Assembly: GCA_028279345.1 (NCBI GenBank)
Contig: JANQNY010000022.1
Coordinates: forward strand, 1-50,878
DNA length: 50,878 nucleotides
DNA from: Geminicoccaceae bacterium
GTDB taxonomy: Bacteria > Pseudomonadota > Alphaproteobacteria > Geminicoccales > Geminicoccaceae
Direction of reading: 5' to 3'
The first letter of the stretch is position 1. Each line of letters begins with the position of its first letter. This document shows positions 26,722-35,341 of the stretch, piece by piece. Below the pieces are notes generated by a model. That model was not told the origin of the DNA. It did not search any database and saw nothing but the letters and a program-made list of their open reading frames with translations. The position numbers and the translations under genes were made by a program.

Positions 26722-27418
26722 CCTGCTCGAGCTTCAAGACGTCGTGTTCGGCTATCCCAGCCGCCCGATCGTGCTCGACGGCGTCTCGCTGACGCTGGAC
26801 GAAGGAGAACGCATCGCCCTCACAGGCGCCAACGGCGCCGGCAAGAGCACGATTCTCCAACTCGCCGTCGGCCTGCTTCGTCCACACTTCGGCCGCGTCG
26901 TGGCGTTCGGCGACGAGCGAACGAGCGAAGCCGACTTCCAGGAGGTGCGCCGGCGCATGGGGCTCGTCTTCCAGGACCCGGACGACCAACTCTTCTGCCC
27001 GACCGTGCTCGAGGACGTCGCCTTCGGCCCCCTCAATCTCGGCATCCCACCGGACGAGGCGCGCGCCGTCGTCGACCGCACCCTCGAGACGCTAGCCTTG
27101 GCGCATCTCCGGGATCGCGTGACCCACCAGCTTTCCGGCGGCGAGAAGCGGCTGGTGAGCCTCGCCACCGTGCTCGCCATGGAGCCCGAGGTGCTGCTGC
27201 TCGACGAGCCATCCAACGGCCTCGACGAGGCCACGACCCTGCGGCTCGTCGAGATCCTGAGCGGCCTTCCGCAGGCCGTCATCGTTGTCAGCCACGATGC
27301 GCATTTCCGCCGGCGGATCGCCTTGCGCGAGCATCGCCTGGTGGACGGTCGCCTGATCGACCACGTGCCTCGCTGCCCCAACGCCGCTCCGCCCGAAGAC
27401 CGTGCCGCGGCGGAGTGA
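26714..27418 (+). CDS. cbiO: ECF transporter ATP-binding protein CbiO
   Basis: The 234-residue ATPase has Walker A GANGAGKST, the Q-loop in GLVFQDPDDQLFCPTVLEDVAFGP (typical of ECF ATPases), the signature LSGGEKRLVSLA, Walker B VLLLDEPSNGLDE and the switch VVSHD. It powers the CbiM/CbiQ complex. The start is probably the TTG at 26714, inside the end of cbiQ; no closer ATG or GTG fits the conserved N-terminus. It is the last gene of the riboswitch-controlled unit. Confidence 0.93.
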   Translation: MSSLLELQDVVFGYPSRPIVLDGVSLTLDEGERIALTGANGAGKSTILQLAVGLLRPHFGRVVAFGDERTSEADFQEVRRRMGLVFQDPDDQLFCPTVLEDVAFGPLNLGIPPDEARAVVDRTLETLALAHLRDRVTHQLSGGEKRLVSLATVLAMEPEVLLLDEPSNGLDEATTLRLVEILSGLPQAVIVVSHDAHFRRRIALREHRLVDGRLIDHVPRCPNAAPPEDRAAAE

Positions 27419-27445
27419 GACGCAGAGCGTTTGTGCTGGTGCGGC

Positions 27446-27958
27446 TCAAACACCCACGATCGGATTCTGCCGGATCTTCAGGCTGCGCCGCTCGACCTCC
27501 TTGCGCAACTCGCGCCGCATGGCTGCCGCGTCGTGCCGCCGACGATCGGCCTCGCTGTGGTACTTCAGCGCCGGCACGCGTGCCGGACGGCCGTCCTCGT
27601 CGACGGCGACCATGGTGATGTAGGACGTCATCACGTGGCGTTCGCTCTTCTCGATGATGTTCTCGGCGCTCACCCGGATCCCGATCTCCATCGAGGTGTG
27701 TCCGGTGTAGTTGACCGATGAGAGGAACGTCAGAAGCTCGCCAACGTGCACCGGCTCGCGAAAGAACACCTGATCGACGGACACCGTCACCGCGTAGTGG
27801 TTCGAGTAGCGTGAGGCGCAGGCGAAGGCGACTTGGTCGAGCAGCTTGAGGATGGCGCCGCCATGCACGTGGCCGGAAAAGTTGGCCATGTCGGGCGTGG
27901 CAAGCACGGTCATGCGCAGGGTCTTGTGTTGCGGGTCGGCGTCTTGCGGCGCGTCCAT
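27446..27958 (-). CDS. Acyl-CoA thioesterase, hotdog fold (YciA/BACH type)
   Basis: The 170-residue protein has the acyl-CoA hydrolase core: ANFSGHVHGGAILKLLDQVAFACASRYS with the catalytic-type Asp, then VDQVFFREPVHVGELLTFLSSVNYTGHTSMEIG. It also has the FVAVD-like MVAVDEDGRPARVPAL strand. Such enzymes hydrolyse short- to long-chain acyl-CoA in the cytoplasm; chain-length preference cannot be told here. The C-terminal tail (about 130-165) is strongly basic. It is convergent with cbiO. Confidence 0.88.
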   Translation of the reverse strand: MDAPQDADPQHKTLRMTVLATPDMANFSGHVHGGAILKLLDQVAFACASRYSNHYAVTVSVDQVFFREPVHVGELLTFLSSVNYTGHTSMEIGIRVSAENIIEKSERHVMTSYITMVAVDEDGRPARVPALKYHSEADRRRHDAAAMRRELRKEVERRSLKIRQNPIVGV

Positions 27959-28044
27959 GATGGCGGTCTCCCATTGCTGGTACGCTACTCTAGCGCCCTA
28001 TGCTGCGACGCACTACCGCTGCTGATCGGCAGCGTGCGAACGCG

Positions 28045-29520
28045 CTACTGCTCGACCCAGACGGACACCGAGCCGCCGGCGCAGCGGAACTCCGCCCAGC
28101 CGTGCTCGTTCGCGACCACCTCCCCATCCATATGGCCCAACCGGTCGATGAACCTGGCACCTGGGCGCCTGACATCCATCCACTTGCTGCCCTCTGGCCC
28201 GTCGCTCAAGAGCACCGCCATGGCCTGCGGGTGCGCCTCGTCACCGAGCCTCGTCCAGCCGATCCGGTTCCAGTGATCCAGGTAGTCGAGCTGCTCGCCG
28301 TGGGCGTGATCGCGCCTGAGGGCGAGGAGCTCGTCGAGCACCGCCCGGTGCGCCGGCATGTGGATGTCGTAGACATTGCCGTCGCGGCCGTGACCTCGGT
28401 AGTCCGCACCGTAATAGTCGGCGTGGAACACGCACGGATAGCCGTCGCGGCGCAGCAGGATCAGAGCGTAGGCGAGCGGCTTGAACCACGGTTCGACGAC
28501 CGATTCCAAAGCCTCCAGTGGCTGGCTGTCATGGTTTTCGACGAACGTCACCGCGTGCATTGGCCGCGACTGCACGAGCGTGCCGTCAAAGATGCGGCGC
28601 ATGTCGAAACGGCCGCCGCCGCGACTAGCTTCGTGCAGCTTGTAGTGGAGCGGCACATCGAACAACGCCATGCGGGTACGGACGGCATCGAGATACCAGA
28701 TGAGCGTATCGAGATTGCTCGTCCAATACTCACCGACGAAGAAGAGATCACGGCCCACATGCTGCTCGAGCAGGCCCACCCAGTCGGGGAAGAACCACGC
28801 CGAGATGTGCTTGAGCGCGTCGAGCCTGAAGCCGTCGACACTGGTCGTGTCGAGATACCAGCGGCCCCAGGCGGTCACCTCGTCCCGCACCTCGGCGTTC
28901 TGGAAATCGAGATCGCAGCCGAGCAGATAGGCGAAATTGCCGTTCTCCAGAGCCACGTAGTCGTCGAAGCGCTTGCCCTCGAGCAGGTAGACCAAGCCCC
29001 GCTCGCGCGCGGCCTCGTCCCAATCGACCGCATCGAAGTGCCACCAATGCCACTCGAACGGCGAGTAGCGGCCGGCGCGGCCCGGAAAGGCGAAATGGGT
29101 GTAGGTCACGATCTCACGCACGTCGCCGATCGGACGTAGCCGGTCGTCCTGGCGGAAGGGCAACGCCTTCACCCGCTCCGTATCGTCGCCGCCGATCCGG
29201 TGGTTCAGCACGGCGTCGGCGTAGACCTGGATACCAGCCGCCCGTAGCGCCTCGATCGCCGCCACATACTCGGCCTTGGTGCCGTACTTGGTCCGGACCG
29301 AGCCGTGCTGCTCGAACTCGCCGAGGTCGTACATGTCATAGGTGGCGTAGCCGACGTCACTGGCGCCACCGAGGCCCTTGTAGGCGGGAGGCAGCCAGAG
29401 CGCGGTTATGCCGGCTGCCGCGAGCTCGACAGCGTTGGCCTCCGCCTCGCGCCAGAGCCGCCCGTCGTCGGGATAGTACCAGTGAAAGTACTGCATCATG
29501 ACGCCGTTGATCGCGCTCAC
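28045..29520 (-). CDS. Cytoplasmic alpha-amylase, GH13
   Basis: The 491-residue glycoside hydrolase lacks a signal peptide and begins close to NGVMMQYFHWYYPDDG, the N-terminus of the AmyA/AmyS cytoplasmic subfamily. GH13 motifs are visible: the QVYADAVLNHR region, nucleophile D234 (GFRLDALKH), acid/base E264 (FFVGEYW) and D331 (FVENHDSQ). It should cut internal alpha-1,4 bonds of maltodextrin or glycogen-like glucans. The GTG at 29520 has AGGAGGG 7 bases upstream; the frame extends 26 codons further without conservation. Confidence 0.93.
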   Translation of the reverse strand: MSAINGVMMQYFHWYYPDDGRLWREAEANAVELAAAGITALWLPPAYKGLGGASDVGYATYDMYDLGEFEQHGSVRTKYGTKAEYVAAIEALRAAGIQVYADAVLNHRIGGDDTERVKALPFRQDDRLRPIGDVREIVTYTHFAFPGRAGRYSPFEWHWWHFDAVDWDEAARERGLVYLLEGKRFDDYVALENGNFAYLLGCDLDFQNAEVRDEVTAWGRWYLDTTSVDGFRLDALKHISAWFFPDWVGLLEQHVGRDLFFVGEYWTSNLDTLIWYLDAVRTRMALFDVPLHYKLHEASRGGGRFDMRRIFDGTLVQSRPMHAVTFVENHDSQPLEALESVVEPWFKPLAYALILLRRDGYPCVFHADYYGADYRGHGRDGNVYDIHMPAHRAVLDELLALRRDHAHGEQLDYLDHWNRIGWTRLGDEAHPQAMAVLLSDGPEGSKWMDVRRPGARFIDRLGHMDGEVVANEHGWAEFRCAGGSVSVWVEQ

Positions 29521-29548
29521 GACGCCACCCTCCTGAAGTCGCCCGTGG

Positions 29549-29962
29549 TCAATCCCAGTCTTGTTGGGTGAGCCGCGCGATCGCGGCACCATCCGCATCG
29601 TACCAGGTCATCGCGACACCGCTCCGGTCAAACCGCGCGATGTTCTCAAAGGTCCGGAAGAGCGCCTCCTCGGCCTCAGTCTGGAGCTGTGGGCACGCCA
29701 TGCGGGTGGCCGCAACGGAGCCGATCGTGAGCTTCTCGCCGTCGATGCTGTAGGAACCCGTGAACTGGTTGCAGCCGCCATTGCCGGCGACGCGGCCGTC
29801 GCTCTCGAAGCGAACGAACTGCTCGATGTCGATGTCGGTCGCAACGCCGTTCAGCTCGGACGGCGCCCATTCGCTACCGGCAAGAGCGTCCGCCAGGACC
29901 GGCGACGGAACCACCAAGGCGCCCAAGACCAGGACGAGAGAAACGGCGCAGCTGCGGGTCAT
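29549..29962 (-). CDS. Secreted META-domain protein (HslJ-like)
   Basis: The 137-residue protein has a signal peptide (hydrophobic 7-22, ending VLADA) and one META domain: SEWAPSELNG at the start, then the hallmark GNGGCNQFTGSYSIDG, then TRMACPQLQTEAEEALF. HslJ-type proteins sit in the envelope and are linked to heat or novobiocin tolerance in E. coli; the biochemical role is unknown. It precedes the alpha-amylase on the same strand by 28 bases, so the two may be co-transcribed. Confidence 0.85.
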   Translation of the reverse strand: MTRSCAVSLVLVLGALVVPSPVLADALAGSEWAPSELNGVATDIDIEQFVRFESDGRVAGNGGCNQFTGSYSIDGEKLTIGSVAATRMACPQLQTEAEEALFRTFENIARFDRSGVAMTWYDADGAAIARLTQQDWD

Positions 29963-30040
29963 TGGTAGTCCTATCGACTTGGCCAGATATCGACGCTGCG
30001 CTTACCCGGCCGCATCCATCTCCACAAGTGCGCCCAAGTT

Positions 30041-30832
30041 TCAGCCGGGCGGCTGTTCAACCGAGATCAACGGCACGCGAAAGCTGCGTGCCAGCCACCA
30101 GATGCTGAGTGCGAGAAGAACCGGCAGCACCACGAGCTTGAGCAGGTAGGCGACCGAGAGATCGACACTCGCCTGGAAGATGTCGCCCGCCATGTCCAGG
30201 ACGGCCTGGGCATCGTCCAGCATGTCTCGGACGTAGCCCCAGCCGAGCCCGGACGTCGTCGGCAGCTCGGCCTCTTCCGTGGCTGCGCGGGTCAGGACCT
30301 CGGTCGCCTGCTCGGTGGCCTCGCTGGTGAGCCCATCCCCGAGCCAGAAGGCGATGCTGTACGCGAGCGGCAGCAAGAGGGCAAAGACGAGACCTAGGCT
30401 CGCCGTCGCGCGCAAGATTCTGCGTGCTGCAGGCGGAGGCTCGATGCGTGACCACGCGAGCACAACCAACGCCAAGAGTGCCAAGCCCGCTGCCACCGCA
30501 CCGATCGAGGCTGCCGGGTCGAGCAGCACGGCGAGCGCCGCCGACCAAAGCGCGACCACGAACATGATGTCGGCAAACCGCTCGACGGTCTGCGTGAGTG
30601 GCGTGAGCGTCTGGCCCGGGCTGAAGGTCGCTTCGACCGGAAAGCTGACGCCGACATCCGCGTCGCGGACGATCGACAGGACAGCGGTCATCGAGCGCAG
30701 CGTGGCGTAGATGGCGATCGCCGCGACCGACGCGTCGCGACTGTAGCCCGCCGCCGTTGCGGCGAACGGGTTAAAGATCGCCGATGCCAAGAGGAAGCCT
30801 GCGACGATCAAGGCTGCGGGGATGCGCGACAA
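30041..30832 (-). CDS. Integral membrane protein of unknown function
   Basis: I do not recognise this family. The 263-residue protein has an N-terminal hydrophobic segment (about 5-25) and further ones near 88-106, 108-128, 146-166 and 230-248. Two loops between membrane segments stand out: about 57-85 (rich in Thr/Val/Pro) and about 167-215 (acidic, Glu/Ala-rich, containing TEQATEVLTRAATEEAEL). It follows AMP nucleosidase by 39 bases on the same strand and may share its transcript. Confidence 0.7.
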   Translation of the reverse strand: MSRIPAALIVAGFLLASAIFNPFAATAAGYSRDASVAAIAIYATLRSMTAVLSIVRDADVGVSFPVEATFSPGQTLTPLTQTVERFADIMFVVALWSAALAVLLDPAASIGAVAAGLALLALVVLAWSRIEPPPAARRILRATASLGLVFALLLPLAYSIAFWLGDGLTSEATEQATEVLTRAATEEAELPTTSGLGWGYVRDMLDDAQAVLDMAGDIFQASVDLSVAYLLKLVVLPVLLALSIWWLARSFRVPLISVEQPPG

Positions 30833-30871
30833 GGCGAAAGCTCCCGATGCGCAGCTTGCGTCGCTACCGAC

Positions 30872-32353
30872 TTACCGGAAGGCCGGCTCATCGAAGCTCC
30901 TGAGCTTGCGCGAGTGCAGCACGTCCGTACCACCCTCGCGAAGGATCCGCACCGCTTCGATGCCGATCTCGAGGTGCTGGCTCACCCGCTCGCGGTAGAA
31001 GTGGTCCGCCATGCCGCGCAGCTTCAGTTCGCCATGGAGCGGCTTGTCGGAGACGCACAAGAGCGTCCCGTACGGCACGCGAAAGCGGAAGCCGTTGGCG
31101 GCGATGGTGGCGCTCTCCATGTCGACGGCGATCGCCCGGCTCTGGTTGAGGCGCTCGTAGAGCTCTGCGTAGCGCAGCTCCCAGTTGCGATTGTCGGTCG
31201 TCGCCACCGTACCGGTCCGCATCCGCGTCTTGAGGTCCAGGCCCTTGAGGCCGGTCACGTGCGCCATGGCCTCCTGCAACGCCACCTGCACTTCGGCGAT
31301 GGGCGGCACCGGCACGAACAGCGGCAGCTCCTGGTCCAGCACGTGGTCGTCGCGCACATAGCCGTGCGCGAGCACATAGTCGCCTAGCTGCTGCGAGCGC
31401 CTGAGGCCGGCGCAATGGCCCAGCATCAGCCAGCAATGCGGCCGGAGCACGGCCAGATGGTCGGTGATCGTGCGCGCATTCGAGGGGCCGACGCCGATAT
31501 TGACCAGGCTGATGCCCTGCCGGTCCTGACGGAACAGATGGTAGGCCGGCATCTGCGGCAGATGGGGCGGTGCCTCGCCCACGGGGCCGGCCCCTTGCCA
31601 TCCGGAAGGGGCGGTCACCGCGTTGCCGGGCTCGATCAGAGCATCGAACTCGTTGCTTTCGGCGACCAACCGCCGCCCCAGATAGGCGAAGCGGTCGACA
31701 TAGCGCTGGTAGTTGGTCAGCAGGATGAAACGCTGGAAGTACTCGGGCGCCGTCGCCGTGTAGTGATGCAGCCGCTGCAGCGAATAGTCGGTCCGCTCAG
31801 CGGTGAACAACGCCAGCGGTTGGATCGGCGCGTCCGGCGGGCGGTAGAAGCCGTTGGCGACCCGGTCGTCGGTGTAGCGCAGATCGGGCAGCACGAAGCC
31901 GGGCCAACGGGCCGCAGCGCGCGGCCCGGTCAGCTCCAGGCCCGCCCGGTCGACCACGAACGGCAGCGGGATAGGTCGGTCGGACCGGCCCACCACCATC
32001 GGCACGCGATGGTGGTGCATCAGCCGCGAGGTGTTGTCGAGCAGGTAGCTCCGAAACAGCCCGGGCCGGGTGATGGTGGTGCCGAACATGCCCGGATTGG
32101 TCAGCGCACCAAAGGCAAGCCGAGCATCGATGTTGAGGCGTTCGGGGTCGACTTTCAGACCGAGGAACGGATAGGTCGTCGCTTCAGGTGCGGGCGGCAC
32201 GCCACCGTCTTCGAAGGCCCTAAAGGCGTCGTGGATGCCGTCTGCCGCCTCGCGATAGAGAGCGTCGAGCCGCGCGACCACCTGCGTCGGATCATCGATC
32301 ATCTGTGGCTCGCGAACGCCGACCGCTGCAAAGGCCGCTTCGAGCGGGTTCAT
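30872..32353 (-). CDS. amn: AMP nucleosidase
   Basis: It hydrolyses AMP to adenine and ribose 5-phosphate, controlling AMP level and purine salvage. The 493-residue protein has the N-terminal regulatory domain typical of bacterial Amn (TRPGLFRSYLLDNTSRLMHHH, IPLPFVVDRAGLELTGP) and a C-terminal nucleoside-phosphorylase-like domain (NIGVGPSNARTITDHLAVLRP, VDMESATIAANGFRFRVPYG, CVSDKPLHGELKL). The ATG at 32353 has GGGGGAG 5 bases upstream, so it is preferred to the ATG six codons earlier. Confidence 0.95.
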   Translation of the reverse strand: MNPLEAAFAAVGVREPQMIDDPTQVVARLDALYREAADGIHDAFRAFEDGGVPPAPEATTYPFLGLKVDPERLNIDARLAFGALTNPGMFGTTITRPGLFRSYLLDNTSRLMHHHRVPMVVGRSDRPIPLPFVVDRAGLELTGPRAAARWPGFVLPDLRYTDDRVANGFYRPPDAPIQPLALFTAERTDYSLQRLHHYTATAPEYFQRFILLTNYQRYVDRFAYLGRRLVAESNEFDALIEPGNAVTAPSGWQGAGPVGEAPPHLPQMPAYHLFRQDRQGISLVNIGVGPSNARTITDHLAVLRPHCWLMLGHCAGLRRSQQLGDYVLAHGYVRDDHVLDQELPLFVPVPPIAEVQVALQEAMAHVTGLKGLDLKTRMRTGTVATTDNRNWELRYAELYERLNQSRAIAVDMESATIAANGFRFRVPYGTLLCVSDKPLHGELKLRGMADHFYRERVSQHLEIGIEAVRILREGGTDVLHSRKLRSFDEPAFR

Positions 32354-32454
32354 ACCTACTCCCCCGATCATGCTGATCTTGCTAGCTCAGATGCGGTGCC
32401 CGTGGAAGCTCCACCGCACGTTGAATACCTGAAAGCTCCCTGACGCGGACGCGC

Positions 32455-34248
32455 ATGGCTACGCCCCTCTTGAGCCTCGACAAGGCACACCTCGCCTATG
32501 GCGATCGAGTCCTGCTCAACGGCGTCGACCTTCGGCTCGCGCCCCGGGCGCGCATCGCGCTGGTGGGTCGCAACGGCGCCGGCAAGTCGACGCTCCTGCA
32601 GGTGCTTGCCGGCCGTCTCAAGCTCGACGGTGGCGACCGCGTCGCCGCCCCTCGCGCGCGGAGCGCCTATCTGGAGCAAACGCCGACATTCGACGAAGCG
32701 GTGGCAGCCCGCGACTGGCTCGGCCGCGCCGACGCCGAGGCGCCGGACGGATTGCCGGCCCACATCGTCGAGGCGACGCTGACCGAGGTCGACCTCGGCG
32801 GCGATTCGCCGGCCCGCCTGCTCTCGGGCGGCCAGCAGCGCCGCTTGGCCCTCGCCCGCGCACTCGCTCTCAACCCTGACGTGCTCTTGCTCGATGAGCC
32901 TACCAATCATCTCGATATCGATACCATCCTCTGGCTACAGGACCGCGTCATCGCCTTTCCCGGTGCGGTCGTCGCCATCAGTCACGACCGAGCCTTTCTC
33001 GATGCGGTCGCCGACCGCTGCTGGTGGCTGGACCGAGGCCGGCTAGTCGATCTGCAGGTCCCGTTCCGCGAGCTCGAGGAAGCGATCACCGCCGAACTGG
33101 AACGCCAGGCGCAGGCCGCCGCGAAGCTCGACCAGCGGATCGCCGCCGAGACCCGCTGGTCGCGCGAAGGGCTGACGGCCCGCCGCAAGCGCAACCAGGG
33201 GCGGCTGCGACGGCTCGAGGCGATGCGCAAGGAGCGCGCGCAACGCCGGCCTTTGCCGGGCGTCACCCGTCTCGAAGCCACGGCAGCACCCGGCGCCGGC
33301 ACGCTCGTTGTCGAAGCCGAGGACATCAGCAAGTCGTTCGGTGGCCAACTTGTCGTGCCGACCTTCTCGACGCGCATCCTCAAGGGCGATCGGGTCGGCA
33401 TCGTCGGCCGCAATGGTGCGGGCAAGTCGACGCTCCTCGGGCTGCTCACGGGCCAGCTTGCGCCGGATGAAGGCATGGTCCGCCGCGGCACCGGGCTTGA
33501 GGTCGCCTGGTATGAGCAGGACCGGAGCTCGATCGATCCGGCGGCGACACCTTGGGAGGTCCTCTGCCCCGAAGGCGGCGACCGGGTGCCGCTGCCTACC
33601 GGACCCCGGCACGTCGTCGGCTACCTCAAGGACTTCCTCTTTGACGAGGCGCAGATCCGCACGCCATGCCGGGCGCTTTCGGGTGGCGAGCGCAATCGCC
33701 TCCTGCTCGCCCGCATCCTGGCGCGACCCTCCAACCTGCTCGTGCTCGACGAGCCCACCAACGACCTCGATATCGAGACGCTGGACGTTCTGACCGGCAT
33801 GCTTGCCGACTATGCCGGCACCCTGCTGGTCGTCAGCCATGATCGCGACTTTCTCGACCGCACGGTCACGAGCACCCTCGCCTTCGAGCCGGATGGCCGT
33901 CTGGTGGACTATGCGGGGGGCTACAGCGACATGCTCGCCCAGCGCCAGGCGACAGCATCCGAGCAGGCTGCACGCCCCTCGGCCAAGCCAGTCGGCAAGC
34001 GCAACTTCACCACACCCGGCAAGGAGCAGCGCCGCCGAGAGCGCGAGGCCCTGAAGGCCGAGCGCGAGGTCGAGCGGCTGCACGCCGAGATCGCGCGCAT
34101 CGAAGAGCTGCTCGCCGACGGCAGCCTCTTCGTTCGCGAGCCCGATCGTGCCACGGGGCTCGCGAAGGCGCTCGACGAACTGCAGCGGCGCGAAGTTTGT
34201 GCAGCGCAACATTGGCTCGAGCTCGCGGAGGCGCTAGACAGGGACTGA
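32455..34248 (+). CDS. ABC-F family ATPase, Uup-like
   Basis: The 597-residue protein has two ABC domains and no membrane segment. The first Walker A is GRNGAGKST (38-46) with LSGGQQRRLALARAL; the second is GRNGAGKST near 320 with LSGGERNRLLLARIL. The linker between the domains (about 205-265) is charged and helical, as in ABC-F proteins that bind ribosomes. The C-terminus from about 510 is a coiled coil (RRREREALKAEREVERLHAEI), the mark of Uup, which has been linked to ribosome assembly and DNA-branch stability. The uup name is likely but not certain. Confidence 0.9.
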   Translation: MATPLLSLDKAHLAYGDRVLLNGVDLRLAPRARIALVGRNGAGKSTLLQVLAGRLKLDGGDRVAAPRARSAYLEQTPTFDEAVAARDWLGRADAEAPDGLPAHIVEATLTEVDLGGDSPARLLSGGQQRRLALARALALNPDVLLLDEPTNHLDIDTILWLQDRVIAFPGAVVAISHDRAFLDAVADRCWWLDRGRLVDLQVPFRELEEAITAELERQAQAAAKLDQRIAAETRWSREGLTARRKRNQGRLRRLEAMRKERAQRRPLPGVTRLEATAAPGAGTLVVEAEDISKSFGGQLVVPTFSTRILKGDRVGIVGRNGAGKSTLLGLLTGQLAPDEGMVRRGTGLEVAWYEQDRSSIDPAATPWEVLCPEGGDRVPLPTGPRHVVGYLKDFLFDEAQIRTPCRALSGGERNRLLLARILARPSNLLVLDEPTNDLDIETLDVLTGMLADYAGTLLVVSHDRDFLDRTVTSTLAFEPDGRLVDYAGGYSDMLAQRQATASEQAARPSAKPVGKRNFTTPGKEQRRREREALKAEREVERLHAEIARIEELLADGSLFVREPDRATGLAKALDELQRREVCAAQHWLELAEALDRD

Positions 34249-34289
34249 CGGTAGTCGGCGAGCACCAACGGCTGATGAGGAGCGTGCCG

Positions 34290-34751
34290 ATGCAGGAGCT
34301 GGAGGAGCGGCCGCTCCCCCAAACCACCATCCCCCCCGCGGCCGAACTGCGCGCGCGGGTCCAAGCGCTGGCGGCAGCTCGCGCGGAACACGCGGAAGCC
34401 AAGCGCCGCCGGCTCGGGGCCGAGCGGCGGGCAGAACTCGACGCCCTGCTGAACGAACGCGTCAAGCCGAGGGATATTGAACGCGCCCAAATGGCCATCG
34501 AGCGGGCCGTGGCAAATGGTCTTCTCGAGGTCGAGATCACCCGGTTCCCGGCGCACCTGCTCACCGACCGCGGGCGCGCCATCAACAATCATGATCCCGA
34601 TTGGCCGACGACGCTGCGAGGGCACCCGGCCGAGTGCTTCAGCATCTTCGAGGCCGGCTGGGCGCCGCTCGGCTATCGGATGCACGCGCGCGTGCTCGCT
34701 TACCCGGGCGGCATGCCCGGCGAGATCGGGCTCTATCTGAGCTGGGCCTGA
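34290..34751 (+). CDS. Hypothetical protein, first of two tandem paralogues
   Basis: I do not recognise this family. The 153-residue soluble protein has an acidic, Pro-rich start, a charged helical region (about 20-60, rich in Ala, Arg and Glu with AKRRRLGAERRAEL), and a conserved C-terminal half: RFPAHLLTDRGRAINNHDPD, WPTTLRG, MHARVLAYPGG and PGEIGLYLSWA at the very end. The ATG at 34290 has GAGG about 9 bases upstream; an ATG at 34275 lacks a site. The next gene has the same length and the same ending. Confidence 0.75.
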   Translation: MQELEERPLPQTTIPPAAELRARVQALAAARAEHAEAKRRRLGAERRAELDALLNERVKPRDIERAQMAIERAVANGLLEVEITRFPAHLLTDRGRAINNHDPDWPTTLRGHPAECFSIFEAGWAPLGYRMHARVLAYPGGMPGEIGLYLSWA

Positions 34752-34879
34752 GGAAAGCGCGCGACCGGCTCCGAGCCGGTCCGACCGGAGCCCCCGATGA
34801 ACCATGATGGTCGCGCCGCATGCGCAATCCGCATAAACTCCTCATTGGCAGCATCACGCGTGCGAGGAGAACAGCGCCG

Positions 34880-35341
34880 ATGTCAGGGATCGAGGATCTG
34901 CCGCCACCTCCCGAAGACGCTCCGACCGCGGATGATATCCGCAAGCGCATGGCGGAGATCGAGCTCGCCAAGGCGGAAAAGGCGGACGCCAAGAGGCGGA
35001 GGCTTGCCGAAGAGCAAGAGGCCCAGCTCCGAGCGTTTCTCGAAGGTGGCGTCACGGAAAGCGATCTGGAGCGCCTGCGGACTCGGGTCGCCGTAGCGGT
35101 TGAGCAGGGCCATACCGAGATCGAAGTACTCCGCTTTCCGGCGAGCCTACTCACGGACCGGGGCCGGGCGATCAACAACCACGATCCGGACTGGCCGACG
35201 TCTCTCAGGGGCATCGCCGCCGACTACCATGCGATCTACAAGCAGCGCGCAGAGCCTAGGGGCTTTGGGATGCACGCGCGCGTCTTGAGCTATCCCGATG
35301 GCATCCCCGGCGAGATTGCACTCTACCTTAGTTGGGCCTGA
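34880..35341 (+). CDS. Hypothetical protein, second of two tandem paralogues
   Basis: It is a paralogue of the preceding gene with the same length (153 residues) and no gaps over the last 91 positions, of which about 55 are identical. Identity is concentrated in LLTDRGRAINNHDPDWPT, MHARVL and PGEI-LYLSWA. The N-terminal half is again Pro-rich and then charged and helical (AKAEKADAKRRRLAEEQEAQ). The ATG at 34880 has a GAGGAGA site about 9 bases upstream, mirroring the first copy. The 3' end overlaps the convergent DUF2066 gene by 19 bases. Function is unknown. Confidence 0.75.
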   Translation: MSGIEDLPPPPEDAPTADDIRKRMAEIELAKAEKADAKRRRLAEEQEAQLRAFLEGGVTESDLERLRTRVAVAVEQGHTEIEVLRFPASLLTDRGRAINNHDPDWPTSLRGIAADYHAIYKQRAEPRGFGMHARVLSYPDGIPGEIALYLSWA

